DNA from: Methylobacterium crusticola
GTDB lineage: Bacteria > Pseudomonadota > Alphaproteobacteria > Rhizobiales > Beijerinckiaceae
Length of the DNA stretch: 40,572 nt
Assembly: GCF_003574465.1 (NCBI RefSeq)
Contig: NZ_QOWC01000062.1
Coordinates: forward strand, 1 to 40,572
Direction: 5' to 3'
Shown here: positions 20,351-27,933 of the stretch, piece by piece
Numbering within the stretch: position 1 is the stretch's first letter
How the letters are laid out: each line of letters starts with the position of its first letter
Notes under the pieces: model-generated
Told to the model about the DNA's origin: nothing
Database searches by the model: none
Seen by the model: only the letters and a program-made list of their open reading frames with translations
Made by a program: the position numbers and the translations under genes

Positions 20351-21246
20351 GCGCGGGCCCGCTCCTCGATCCCGCGCCGGGCCCTCGCCCCCAATCCGGC
20401 CTCGGCGCGACGCTCGCCCACGCCCGCTACGTCGTGTCCGGCAACCCGGTCACGGCCCTCGCCTTCGGGCTCCTGCTGCTGCTCGTCCTCTGCGCCGTCC
20501 TCGGGCCCGCCCTGGCGCCCTACGACCCCCTCGCCTCCGACACGGCGGCGGCCCTGAACCCGCCCTCCCTCGCCCACCCGTTCGGGACCGACCAGCTCGG
20601 GCGCGACATCCTCTCGCGCGTGGTCGCGGCGGCCCGGCTCGACCTCGCCATCGCGGTGTTCTCGGTGGCCCTGGTCTTCGCGGTCGGGGGCCTGGCCGGC
20701 CTCGCGGCCGGGTATTTCGGCGGCTGGACCGACCGCGTGGTGGGCCGCATCGCCGACACCATCATGGCGTTTCCGCTCTTCGTGCTCGCCATGGGCATCG
20801 TGGCGGCCCTCGGCAACACGGTCACGAACATCGTGCTCGCCACCGCCATCATCAACGTGCCGCTCTACGCCCGCCTCGCCCGGGCCGAGGCGGCGGTGCG
20901 GCGCAACGCCGGCTTCGTGCTGGCGGCGCGGCTCACCGGCAACAGCGAGATCCGCATCCTGCTGACGGGCATCCTGCCGAACATCCTGCCGCTGATGATG
21001 GTGCAGATGTCGCTGACCATGGGCTACGCCATCCTCAACGCCGCCGGCCTGTCGTTCATCGGGCTCGGCGTGCGCCCGCCCACCCCCGAATGGGGCATCA
21101 TGGTCGCCGAGGGGGCGGGCTTCATCGTCTCGGGGGAGTGGTGGATCGCGCTCTTCCCGGGGCTCGCGCTGATGATCGCGGTGTTCTGCTTCAACCTGAT
21201 CGGCGACGGGCTGCGCGACATCGTCGACCCGCAGAGGCGCACGTGA
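20347..21246 (+). CDS. ABC transporter permease, DppC/OppC family
   Basis: A 299-residue inner-membrane permease. A cytoplasmic N-terminal segment and first helix are followed by the family hallmark HPFGTDQLGRDILSRVV and then further helices. The coupling loop is VLAARLTGNSEIRILLTGIL, a less canonical EAA sequence than in the partner. GLSFIGLGVRPPTPEWGIM near the end is typical. GTG start at 20347 overlaps the previous stop (GTGA), and its stop overlaps the ATPase start the same way, so the operon is translationally coupled. Confidence 0.93.
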   Translation: MSAGPLLDPAPGPRPQSGLGATLAHARYVVSGNPVTALAFGLLLLLVLCAVLGPALAPYDPLASDTAAALNPPSLAHPFGTDQLGRDILSRVVAAARLDLAIAVFSVALVFAVGGLAGLAAGYFGGWTDRVVGRIADTIMAFPLFVLAMGIVAALGNTVTNIVLATAIINVPLYARLARAEAAVRRNAGFVLAARLTGNSEIRILLTGILPNILPLMMVQMSLTMGYAILNAAGLSFIGLGVRPPTPEWGIMVAEGAGFIVSGEWWIALFPGLALMIAVFCFNLIGDGLRDIVDPQRRT

Positions 21247-22952
21247 CCGCCCTCCCGCTCCTCGAGGTCCGCGACCTCACGGTCGAGTTCGCCACCCGCC
21301 GCGGCACCGTCCAGGCGGTGCGCCGGGTCGACGTGGCGGTCGCCCGGGGCGAGACCGTCGGCATCGTCGGCGAGTCGGGCTCCGGCAAGTCCGTGACCTC
21401 CTACGCGGTCATGCGCATCCTCGACCGTGCGGGCCGCATCGCCGGCGGCTCGGTGACGTTCTCGGGCGTCGACCTGCGGGCGGCGGGCGAGCGGCAGATG
21501 CGCGACCTGCGCGGCCGGGAGGTCTCGATGATCTTCCAGAACCCGCGCAGCGCCCTGAACCCGATCCGCAAGGTCGGCCACCAGATCGAGGACGTGCTGC
21601 GCCGGCACGCCCAGGCCGGCTCCGGCGACGCCCGCGCCAGGGCCGTGGCGGCCCTGGAGCAGGTGCGGATCGCCCGGGCCGCCGAGCGCTACCACGCCTA
21701 CCCGTTCGCGCTCTCGGGCGGCATGTGCCAGCGCGTCGTCATCGCGCTCGCCCTCGCCTGCCGGCCCCAGCTCCTCATCGCCGACGAGCCGACGACGGGC
21801 CTCGACGTCACGACCCAGAAGGCCATCATGGACCTCGTGGCCGAGCTCACCCGCGCCCGCGGCATGGCGACGATCCTGATCACCCACGACCTCGGGCTCG
21901 CCGCCGCCTATTGCGACCGGGTCGTGGTGATGGAGCAGGGCCGCGTCGTCGAGGCGGCCGCGGCCGAGACCCTGTTCCGCGCCCCCGCCCACGCCTACAC
22001 GCGCCGCCTCGTGCGGGCGACGCCCCGGCCGGGCATCGGGCTCCGGGACCTCCTGCCCGAGCCCGCGCCGGAGGCCGCGCCCCTCCCGGCCGGCGCGGGC
22101 GTCGTCCCTGGCGAGCCCCTCCTCACGGTGACGGGCCTCGCCAAGGACTACGCCGGCGGCGGGACGGCGCCGCTGCTGCGCCGTCTCCTCGGCCGCGGGC
22201 GGGCCGGCGCGGCGCCCGCGCCCGTCCGGGCCGTCGACGGGATCTCGTTCGCGGTCCGGCGCGGCGAGAGCGTCGGGCTCGTGGGCGAGTCGGGCTGCGG
22301 CAAGTCCACGACCTCCACCATGGTGATGCGGCTCCTCGACCCGAGCGCCGGCTCGATCGTGTTCCGGGGCGAGGACATCGGCGCCGTCCCGGCGGCCCGC
22401 TTCGCCCGGCATCCGCTGCGGCCCCGGATCCAGATGGTGTTCCAGGATCCCACGGACGCGCTCAACCCGCGCTGGACCGCCGCCCGCGCCATCGCGGACC
22501 CGCTCCTGCGCTTCGGCACCACGCGCGCGGTGCGTCCCCGCTGCGAGGAGCTGGCGCGGCGCGTCGGGCTTCCCGCCGCGCTGCTCGACCGCTTCCCGCA
22601 CCAGCTCTCCGGCGGCCAGAAGGCCCGGGTCGGCATCGCCCGGGCCATCGCCACGAACCCCGACCTGCTGATCCTCGACGAGCCGACCGCGGCCCTGGAC
22701 GTCTCGGTGCAGGCGGTGGTGCTGAACCTCCTCGCCGACCTCAAGCGCGACCTCGGGATGAGCTACCTCTTCGTCAGCCACGACCTCCACGTGGTGCGGC
22801 TGCTCTGCGACCGAGTCATCGTCATGCGGGCGGGCGCCATCGTGGAGGAAGGCAGCGCCGCCGAGGTGCTGGAGCGACCGAAGGCCGCCTACACCCGCGA
22901 GCTGATCGCCGCGATCCCGCACCCGCCCGCGGCCTCGCCGTCCCCGGCCTGA
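21243..22952 (+). CDS. Fused double ABC ATPase (DppD-DppF / GsiA type)
   Basis: A 569-residue protein with two complete nucleotide-binding domains, replacing the two separate ATPases of Dpp/Opp systems. The first has Walker A GESGSGKS (43-50), signature LSGGMCQRV and Walker B LLIADEP. The second has Walker A GESGCGKS, signature LSGGQKARV and Walker B LLILDEP. An Ala/Pro/Gly-rich linker containing LLRRLLGRGRAG separates them. Start is GTG 21243, overlapping the previous stop; a longer in-frame extension would run through the permease gene and is rejected. It powers the importer encoded by the three genes upstream. Last gene of the operon, converging on the DUF296 pair. Confidence 0.93.
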   Translation: MTALPLLEVRDLTVEFATRRGTVQAVRRVDVAVARGETVGIVGESGSGKSVTSYAVMRILDRAGRIAGGSVTFSGVDLRAAGERQMRDLRGREVSMIFQNPRSALNPIRKVGHQIEDVLRRHAQAGSGDARARAVAALEQVRIARAAERYHAYPFALSGGMCQRVVIALALACRPQLLIADEPTTGLDVTTQKAIMDLVAELTRARGMATILITHDLGLAAAYCDRVVVMEQGRVVEAAAAETLFRAPAHAYTRRLVRATPRPGIGLRDLLPEPAPEAAPLPAGAGVVPGEPLLTVTGLAKDYAGGGTAPLLRRLLGRGRAGAAPAPVRAVDGISFAVRRGESVGLVGESGCGKSTTSTMVMRLLDPSAGSIVFRGEDIGAVPAARFARHPLRPRIQMVFQDPTDALNPRWTAARAIADPLLRFGTTRAVRPRCEELARRVGLPAALLDRFPHQLSGGQKARVGIARAIATNPDLLILDEPTAALDVSVQAVVLNLLADLKRDLGMSYLFVSHDLHVVRLLCDRVIVMRAGAIVEEGSAAEVLERPKAAYTRELIAAIPHPPAASPSPA

Positions 22953-23027
22953 CGCCGCAGCGCCGGGCGGCCTGCGTACCGGGAGGCGGCCCGCCTGGCG
23001 GGGGCTCGCTCGCCGCGAGCGTCACGG

Positions 23028-23046
23028 CCGCGGGCCGGTCCCGCGG
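23028..23046. terminator. Hairpin between converging operons
   Basis: CCGCGGG-CCGGT-CCCGCGG, a perfect 7-bp stem with a 5-nt loop, sits in the 112-nt gap between the ABC operon (plus) and the DUF296 genes (minus). Position suits a bidirectional terminator. There is no U-tract on either side, as is common in GC-rich genomes, so the call rests on stem and location only. Confidence 0.4.
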
Positions 23047-23064
23047 GCCCGGCTCCGGGTCGGA

Positions 23065-23457
23065 TCACCGGGCGGGAAGCCACTCCTCCAGCGTCACCTC
23101 GAAGGTCATGCAGATCGGGTTGGAGCCGGCCACGAAGGGGCCGCCGTAGACGTTCCCGTCGGGATCCGCCACCACGCCGGTGAGCGAGGCCCGCAGGGCG
23201 CCGTCGCCGCTCGAGCGCACCTCGCCGGCGAGGCTGACGATCTCGACGGCGGGACCCTTGACCTCGATGTAGTGGCCCTCCTGCGTGCCGAGGCAGGCGT
23301 CGACGAGGCTGCCGAGCGCGCCCCGCACGAAGGCGTTCCTGAACCCCTCGGCCAGGCACAGCTTCTCGACCCCGAGGACCAGGTCCTCGTTCGGGCCGAT
23401 GCGCGCGTAGGCGACGCGGCCCATCGATCCCGTCTCGACCCTGATCGTGTCACTCAT
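23065..23457 (-). CDS. DUF296/PCC-domain protein lacking the conserved histidines
   Basis: A 130-residue protein with the PCC/PPC (DUF296) fold pattern: YARIGPNEDLVLGVEKL, FRNAFVRGALGSL, an EIVSLAGEV strand, then the loop ADPDGNVYGGPF. In the neighbouring paralogue the corresponding region carries three histidines; here the positions are S91, T93 and P107, so a metal site is unlikely. ATG at 23457 overlaps the end of the paralogue by 8 nt, so the proteins are probably made in equal amounts and may form a mixed trimer, since the family is trimeric. It is the last gene of the thiolase/CoA-ligase operon. Function unknown; plant relatives with AT-hooks bind DNA, but there is no AT-hook here. Confidence 0.8.
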   Translation of the reverse strand: MSDTIRVETGSMGRVAYARIGPNEDLVLGVEKLCLAEGFRNAFVRGALGSLVDACLGTQEGHYIEVKGPAVEIVSLAGEVRSSGDGALRASLTGVVADPDGNVYGGPFVAGSNPICMTFEVTLEEWLPAR

Positions 23458-24004
23458 CGACGCCTGCCTTGAAGGGCTGGAGGAGCGGGATGTTGGTTTC
23501 CGGATCGTAGGCCTGGCGCAGCTCGAACCCGTCGAGGGAGGTCACCAGAACCGGGATCGGCGCCGAACTGACGACGCAGGCATCCGTCAGGATGTGGCCG
23601 CCCTTCACGGAGCCGTCCTGCGTCCGGATGGCGGCGTGGCAATGCACCAGGGGCTCGCCCTTCAGGCTCTTCCCCAGCGTGGCGTTGCCGAAGATCATGT
23701 AGGTGCGGCCGGCCTCGATCGGCGGACCGTACGCGATGACGGCCTGCCCGGACGGGTCGGGCGGGGCCACGCAGTAGCGCAGCTCGGCGAAGTAGCCCCC
23801 GAGGATCGTCATCGAGGCGTTGCGGATGCCGAGGAGCGCCAGCGGCTCGACGAGGCCCCGGAACAGCGTGTCGCCGGGCAGGAGGGCGAGCCGGACGTGG
23901 CGGCCGGCCTCCGAGCGCAGGCTGTGGATGCGCACCGGGTTGAACCGCCCGGGATGGATCAGGGTGCGGGGCCTCGGGGGCCGGGCCGAGACGGGGGATC
24001 TCAC
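23450..24004 (-). CDS. DUF296/PCC-domain protein with intact histidine site
   Basis: A 184-residue protein of the same DUF296/PCC family as its downstream neighbour: GDTLFRGLVEPLALLGIRN, then ASMTILGGYFAELRYC. The probable metal-binding set is H121 and H123 (LVHCHAAI) plus H137 (GSVKGGHIL). The C-terminus ends in a long tail. Start is taken as GTG 24004 with GGGGAGGG upstream; a later start inside the Arg/Pro-rich first 12 residues is possible. It overlaps its partner by 8 nt. Its place in a CoA-dependent catabolic operon suggests a metabolic rather than DNA-binding role, but that is inference from context. Confidence 0.8.
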   Translation of the reverse strand: MRSPVSARPPRPRTLIHPGRFNPVRIHSLRSEAGRHVRLALLPGDTLFRGLVEPLALLGIRNASMTILGGYFAELRYCVAPPDPSGQAVIAYGPPIEAGRTYMIFGNATLGKSLKGEPLVHCHAAIRTQDGSVKGGHILTDACVVSSAPIPVLVTSLDGFELRQAYDPETNIPLLQPFKAGVDE

Positions 24005-24153
24005 GCCGGCCCTCCCCGGTCGGCGGGGCGCGCGTGCCGGCGCCCGCGAGCGTCCGCCCGGAGCCCGGCGCGGCCCGCGCCCGGTGCGACGAGGCCCCGG
24101 CCCTCCGGCGGCGGGCTGGGCGGGATCCGGCCCGGGGCGTGCGCGCGTGCCAT
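24001..24153 (-). CDS. Possible 50-residue ORF between the SDR and DUF296 genes
   Basis: An ATG at 24153 is preceded by a good GAGGGAGA, opens 11 nt after the SDR stop, and ends in a TGA that overlaps the GTG of the DUF296 gene (GTGA). This arrangement is what translational coupling looks like. Against it, the peptide is rich in Arg, Gly, Pro and Ala with no domain, as random high-GC translation would be. It could be a leader ORF that keeps ribosomes moving into the DUF296 gene, or a remnant. Confidence 0.3.
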   Translation of the reverse strand: MARAHAPGRIPPSPPPEGRGLVAPGAGRAGLRADARGRRHARPADRGGPA

Positions 24154-24164
24154 GGACGTCTCCC

Positions 24165-24944
24165 TCAAGGTGTCGTCGCGGAGGCCGCCGCGCCGATGAG
24201 GCCCCCGATGGTGAAGCCGCCGTCGACGCAGAGCGTCTGCCCGGTGACGAAGCTGGACTTGCGCGAATCGAGCAGGAACACCGCCGCGGCGGCGATCTCG
24301 TCCGCGGTCCCGTAGCGCCGCTGGGGCACCGTCGACAACCAGGCGTCGCGGGTCTCCTGCGAGTGCATCTCCCGCGCCATGGGCGTCTCGATCGGGCCCG
24401 GCGCGATCGCGTTGACCCGGATGCCGAGCGGAGCGAGCTCGACCGCCATGATCCGCGTCATGGTGATCATCCCGCCCTTCGAGGCGCCGTAGGCGGTGCG
24501 CCCCTCGTTGCCCATGATGCCCGAGACCGACGCGATGTTGAGGATCGCGCCGCCGCCGTACGTCCGCATGTGCCGGGCGGCCTCGCGCGAGACCACGAAG
24601 CTGCCGATGAGGTTGACCTCCAGGACCTTGCGGAAGAGCTCCGTGCCGGTCTCGAGGGTCGGCACCACGGCCCCGATCCCGGCCGAGTTGACGACCCCGG
24701 TGAGGGGCCCGAACTCGGCCGCGCAGGTCGCGACCGACCGCGCGACGGCCGCCTCGTCGGCGACGTTCAGGGCCTCGAAGCGCAGCGCGGCGTGGTGGCC
24801 GAAGGTCTCCCGGGCCCGGTCCAGGCTCCGCTCGTCGAGATCCGCCACGACCGCCCGCCAGCCCTCGGCGAGCACCGCCGCGACGATGGCGAGGCCGATG
24901 CCCGAGGCACCTCCGGTGATCAGCACCGTCTGCTGGTGGGTCAC
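24165..24944 (-). CDS. Short-chain dehydrogenase/reductase (FabG-like)
   Basis: A 259-residue classical SDR. NAD(P)-binding GGASGIG is at 11-17, D35/D37 at the end of the second strand hint at NAD preference, NSAG is at 86-89 and N111 is present. The catalytic triad is S139, Y152, K156 (AYGASKGG). APGPIETPMA and the C-terminal TGQTLCVDGGF are typical. GTG start at 24944 with GGAGGA upstream. In this operon it probably oxidises a 3-hydroxyacyl-CoA or an alcohol ahead of the thiolase step; the substrate is inferred from its neighbours only. Confidence 0.9.
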   Translation of the reverse strand: MTHQQTVLITGGASGIGLAIVAAVLAEGWRAVVADLDERSLDRARETFGHHAALRFEALNVADEAAVARSVATCAAEFGPLTGVVNSAGIGAVVPTLETGTELFRKVLEVNLIGSFVVSREAARHMRTYGGGAILNIASVSGIMGNEGRTAYGASKGGMITMTRIMAVELAPLGIRVNAIAPGPIETPMAREMHSQETRDAWLSTVPQRRYGTADEIAAAAVFLLDSRKSSFVTGQTLCVDGGFTIGGLIGAAASATTP

Positions 24945-25017
24945 GGTTTCCTCCGCATGTGTGATCCGGGTCAGGCCCTCCGGTCCGGCAGCGCCCGTGC
25001 CGCCGCGGCGGGCCGGG

Positions 25018-26655
25018 TCAGGCCGAGACCTGGGCCGGTCGCTCGAGGGGCAGGCAGCCGCGGGCCTCGAGCTCGGCCCGGACGGCCTTCTTGGTGATCT
25101 TGCCGTAGCCGGATTTCGGCAATTCGTCGAAGAAGAACACCCGCTTGGGGAGCTTGTAGCGGGAGACCTGGTCCTCGAGCCACGCCAGCACCTCGCGCTC
25201 GTTCAGGGCCTGCCCGGGCCGCAGGACGCAGACGGCGACGCCGACCTCGCCCCAGGTCCGGTCGGGCACGCCCAGGATCGCGACCTCGGCCACCGCCGGG
25301 TGCTTCAGCATCTTCTCCTCGGTCTCGCGCGGATAGACGTTCGAGCCGCCCGAGATGTACATGTCCGAGGCGCGGCCGGTGATGAACAGGTAGCCCTCCG
25401 CGTCGAGGTGGCCGAGGTCGCCGGTGCGGAACCAGCCGTCCCGGAACGACTTCGCGTTCGCCTCCGGGTTGTCGTAGTAGCCGGCGAACACCGCCGGGCC
25501 GCAGACGCAGATCTCGCCGGTCTCGCCGGGCCCGACCTCGCGCCCGTCCGCGTCCTGGATCTGGACCTGCATCCCGGTGCGCTCGTAGCCGCAGGTGCCG
25601 GCCCGGATGCCGGGCCCGTCCTCGAGTTCGTGCAGGTGGGCCGGCAGCACCGTGATGTTGCCGGTGACCTCGCCGAGCCCGAAGTACTGGACCAGGACCT
25701 TGCCGAGCTTGCGCAGCGCGTGCTTCTGGTCCTCGCGGTACATCGGCGCGCCGGCATAGATGACGTGGCGCAGCGAGGCGTGGTCGTGACGGTCGACGGC
25801 GGGGTGCTCGGTCAGCATCTTCACGATGGTGGGAACCGTGAACATGTTGGTGACGCGCCAGCGCGCGACGAGGGCCCAGGCCTCCTCGCCGTCGAAGCGG
25901 TCGCCCGTCAGCAGCACCGTCTTCACCGCGCGGGCGACCTGCGCGAGCTGGTGGATGCCGGCGCCGTGCGACAGGGGCGCCACCACCAGGGAGGCGTCGC
26001 GGTGGGTGGTGCCGGGCATCAAGTCGCAGAGGTGGTTGGTGATCACGAAGGCCATCTGGCCATGCGTCAGCACCGCGGCCTTGGGGCGCCCGGTGGTGCC
26101 CGAGGTGAAGAAGAACCAGCACGGGTCGTCGTAGGCGACCGGCGCCGTGGGCGCCGCCTGCCCCGCATGCGCGGCCACGAGCGCATCGTACTCCTCGCCG
26201 AAGCCGGCGGGGCCGATGGCGATCACGAGGCGGATCGCCGGCGCCGCCGCGCGGGCGGCGGCGACGTGGTCGGGGAAGTCGCTGTGGCAGATCATCACCG
26301 AGGCGCCGCTCGCCTGCCCGAGATAGGCGACCTCGCCGGGCGTCTGCCGGAAGTTCGTCGGCACCCAGACGGCGCCGAGGCGGAAGCAGACGAACATCGA
26401 CTCGAAGAGCTGGTTGCAGTTCTTCGCCTGCACCAGCACGCGGTCGCCCGGCGTCACCCCGCGCGCCGCGAGGGCCGCCGCCATCGCGTCGACGCGCCGG
26501 TCGAGCTCGGCCCAGGTCCAGGTCCGCTCGCCCCAGACGAGGCCGATCTCGTCGCGGTGGCGGCGGGCCGCCTGGCGCAGCACGTGCGAGAGGTTCATCA
26601 CCCGCCGGGAGGACGGCGCGACGCCGCCCTTCGGGGCGGGAGCGGCCGGCGTCAT
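25018..26655 (-). CDS. AMP-forming acyl-CoA synthetase (class I adenylate-forming)
   Basis: A 545-residue ligase. It has the P-loop FFFTSGTTGRPKAAVLTH, the substrate-site region YFGLGEVTGN, the hinge motif WFRTGDLGHLDAEGYLFITG with GRASD, and the C-terminal catalytic-lysine region LPKSGYGKITKKAVR. It activates a carboxylic acid with ATP and CoA via an acyl-adenylate. It begins within the thiolase stop (ATGA overlap at 26652-26655), so the two are translationally coupled, and it lies 73 nt upstream of the SDR. ATG at 26655 is used; M20 (RRVMNLSHVLRQ) would also give a full domain. The acid could be a fatty, aromatic or terpenoid acid taken up by the TRAP system. Confidence 0.92.
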   Translation of the reverse strand: MTPAAPAPKGGVAPSSRRVMNLSHVLRQAARRHRDEIGLVWGERTWTWAELDRRVDAMAAALAARGVTPGDRVLVQAKNCNQLFESMFVCFRLGAVWVPTNFRQTPGEVAYLGQASGASVMICHSDFPDHVAAARAAAPAIRLVIAIGPAGFGEEYDALVAAHAGQAAPTAPVAYDDPCWFFFTSGTTGRPKAAVLTHGQMAFVITNHLCDLMPGTTHRDASLVVAPLSHGAGIHQLAQVARAVKTVLLTGDRFDGEEAWALVARWRVTNMFTVPTIVKMLTEHPAVDRHDHASLRHVIYAGAPMYREDQKHALRKLGKVLVQYFGLGEVTGNITVLPAHLHELEDGPGIRAGTCGYERTGMQVQIQDADGREVGPGETGEICVCGPAVFAGYYDNPEANAKSFRDGWFRTGDLGHLDAEGYLFITGRASDMYISGGSNVYPRETEEKMLKHPAVAEVAILGVPDRTWGEVGVAVCVLRPGQALNEREVLAWLEDQVSRYKLPKRVFFFDELPKSGYGKITKKAVRAELEARGCLPLERPAQVSA

Positions 26656-27821
26656 CGCCGCCGCTCCAGGATCGAGACGTAGTTGGTGACGGCGGCGCCC
26701 CCCATGTTGAAGACGCCGGCCAGGGCCGCGCCCTCGACCTGCATGGCGCCGGCCTCGTTCATGAGCTGCAGGCAGGCCATGACGTGCTGGGACACGCCGG
26801 TCGCGCCGACCGGGTGGCCCTTGGACTTGAGGCCGCCCGAGGGATTGACCGGCAGCCGGCCGCCCATCTCGGCGAGGCCCTCGCGCACGACGCGGTAGCC
26901 CTGGCCGGGGGCGGCGAGGCCCATCGCCTCGTACTCGATCAGCTCGGCCACCGTGAAGCAGTCGTGGGTCTCGACGAAGTCGAGGTCGTCAAGGGAGATC
27001 CCGGCCGCGGCGCGGGCCTTGTCCCAGGCGAAGCGCGCGCCCTCGAACGCCGTCGGGTCGCGCCGCGACAGCGGCAGGTGGTCGTTGACGTGCTGGCGGG
27101 TGCGGAACCCGATGGCGCGCTCCAGGGTCTCGGCCGTCTCGGCGTCCGCGACCACGAGGGCGGCCGCGCCGTCCGAGATCAGCGAGCAGTCGGTGCGCCG
27201 CAGGGGCGCGGCGACGTAGGGGTTCTTGTCCGAGACGAGGTTGCAGAACTCGAAGCCGAAATCCCGGCGCATCTGCGCGTAGGGATTGGCGACGCCGTTG
27301 CGGTGGTTCTTGGCGGCGATGCGGGCCAGTTCCTCGCTGCGGTCGCCGTACTTCTGGAAGTAGGCGGCGGCGATGCGCCCGAACACGCCGGCAAAGCCGC
27401 CGTCGATGTCGCCCTCCTCCTTGCGGTAGGAGGCGCTGAGCAGGATGTCGCTGGTCTCGACGACGGGCTTGGCCGTCATCTTCTCGGCGCCGATCACGAG
27501 GGCGATACGGCCCCGGCCGCTCTCCACGAAGTCGAGGGCGGTGTAGAGCGCGGCCGATCCGGTGGCGCAGGCGTTCTCGAGGTGGGTCGCCGGGACGTGG
27601 ACGAGGCCGGGCTGGTGCAGGGCGACCTGGGCCGCCTCGAAGCCCTGCTTGGAGAAGCCGTTGTTCATCACCCCGACGTAGATCCCGTCGACCTGGTCGG
27701 TCCCGACGCCCGCGTGGGCGAGGGCCTCGCCCGAGACGCGCGCCATCAGGCTCTCGACGTCCGGATCCTCGAGCTTGCCGAAGGGGGTGTGGGCCCAGCC
27801 CACGATGCAGGCGCGTGTCAT
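26652..27821 (-). CDS. SCP2-type thiolase / acetyl-CoA acetyltransferase family
   Basis: A 389-residue thiolase of the SCPx-like subfamily. The nucleophilic cysteine is C85 in ENACATGSAALY; H286 (VETHDCFT) and H336 (GGLKSKGHPVGATG) fit the catalytic His positions. The last motif, GVFNMGGAAVTNYVSIL, lacks the second catalytic Cys of biosynthetic thiolases, as is usual in this subfamily, so its main role is probably degradative cleavage of a branched or cyclic beta-ketoacyl-CoA. ATG at 27821. It lies 112 nt downstream of the TRAP binding-protein gene and overlaps the acyl-CoA synthetase by 4 nt. Confidence 0.9.
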   Translation of the reverse strand: MTRACIVGWAHTPFGKLEDPDVESLMARVSGEALAHAGVGTDQVDGIYVGVMNNGFSKQGFEAAQVALHQPGLVHVPATHLENACATGSAALYTALDFVESGRGRIALVIGAEKMTAKPVVETSDILLSASYRKEEGDIDGGFAGVFGRIAAAYFQKYGDRSEELARIAAKNHRNGVANPYAQMRRDFGFEFCNLVSDKNPYVAAPLRRTDCSLISDGAAALVVADAETAETLERAIGFRTRQHVNDHLPLSRRDPTAFEGARFAWDKARAAAGISLDDLDFVETHDCFTVAELIEYEAMGLAAPGQGYRVVREGLAEMGGRLPVNPSGGLKSKGHPVGATGVSQHVMACLQLMNEAGAMQVEGAALAGVFNMGGAAVTNYVSILERRR

Positions 27822-27933
27822 CTGAGATCTCCTGTCGAGGCGGTGAGGATGGGTGACGCGTCCCCGCCGCGGGCGCCGGCGGCGCCGGGATGAAGGCCCC
27901 GGCCGCGGCGCGTCCGCGGCCGGGCCATCGTCG

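Noticed and set aside
24496..26682. Long plus-strand frame opposite the acyl-CoA synthetase
   Set aside because: Antisense to a protein with all adenylate-forming motifs; no domain of its own.
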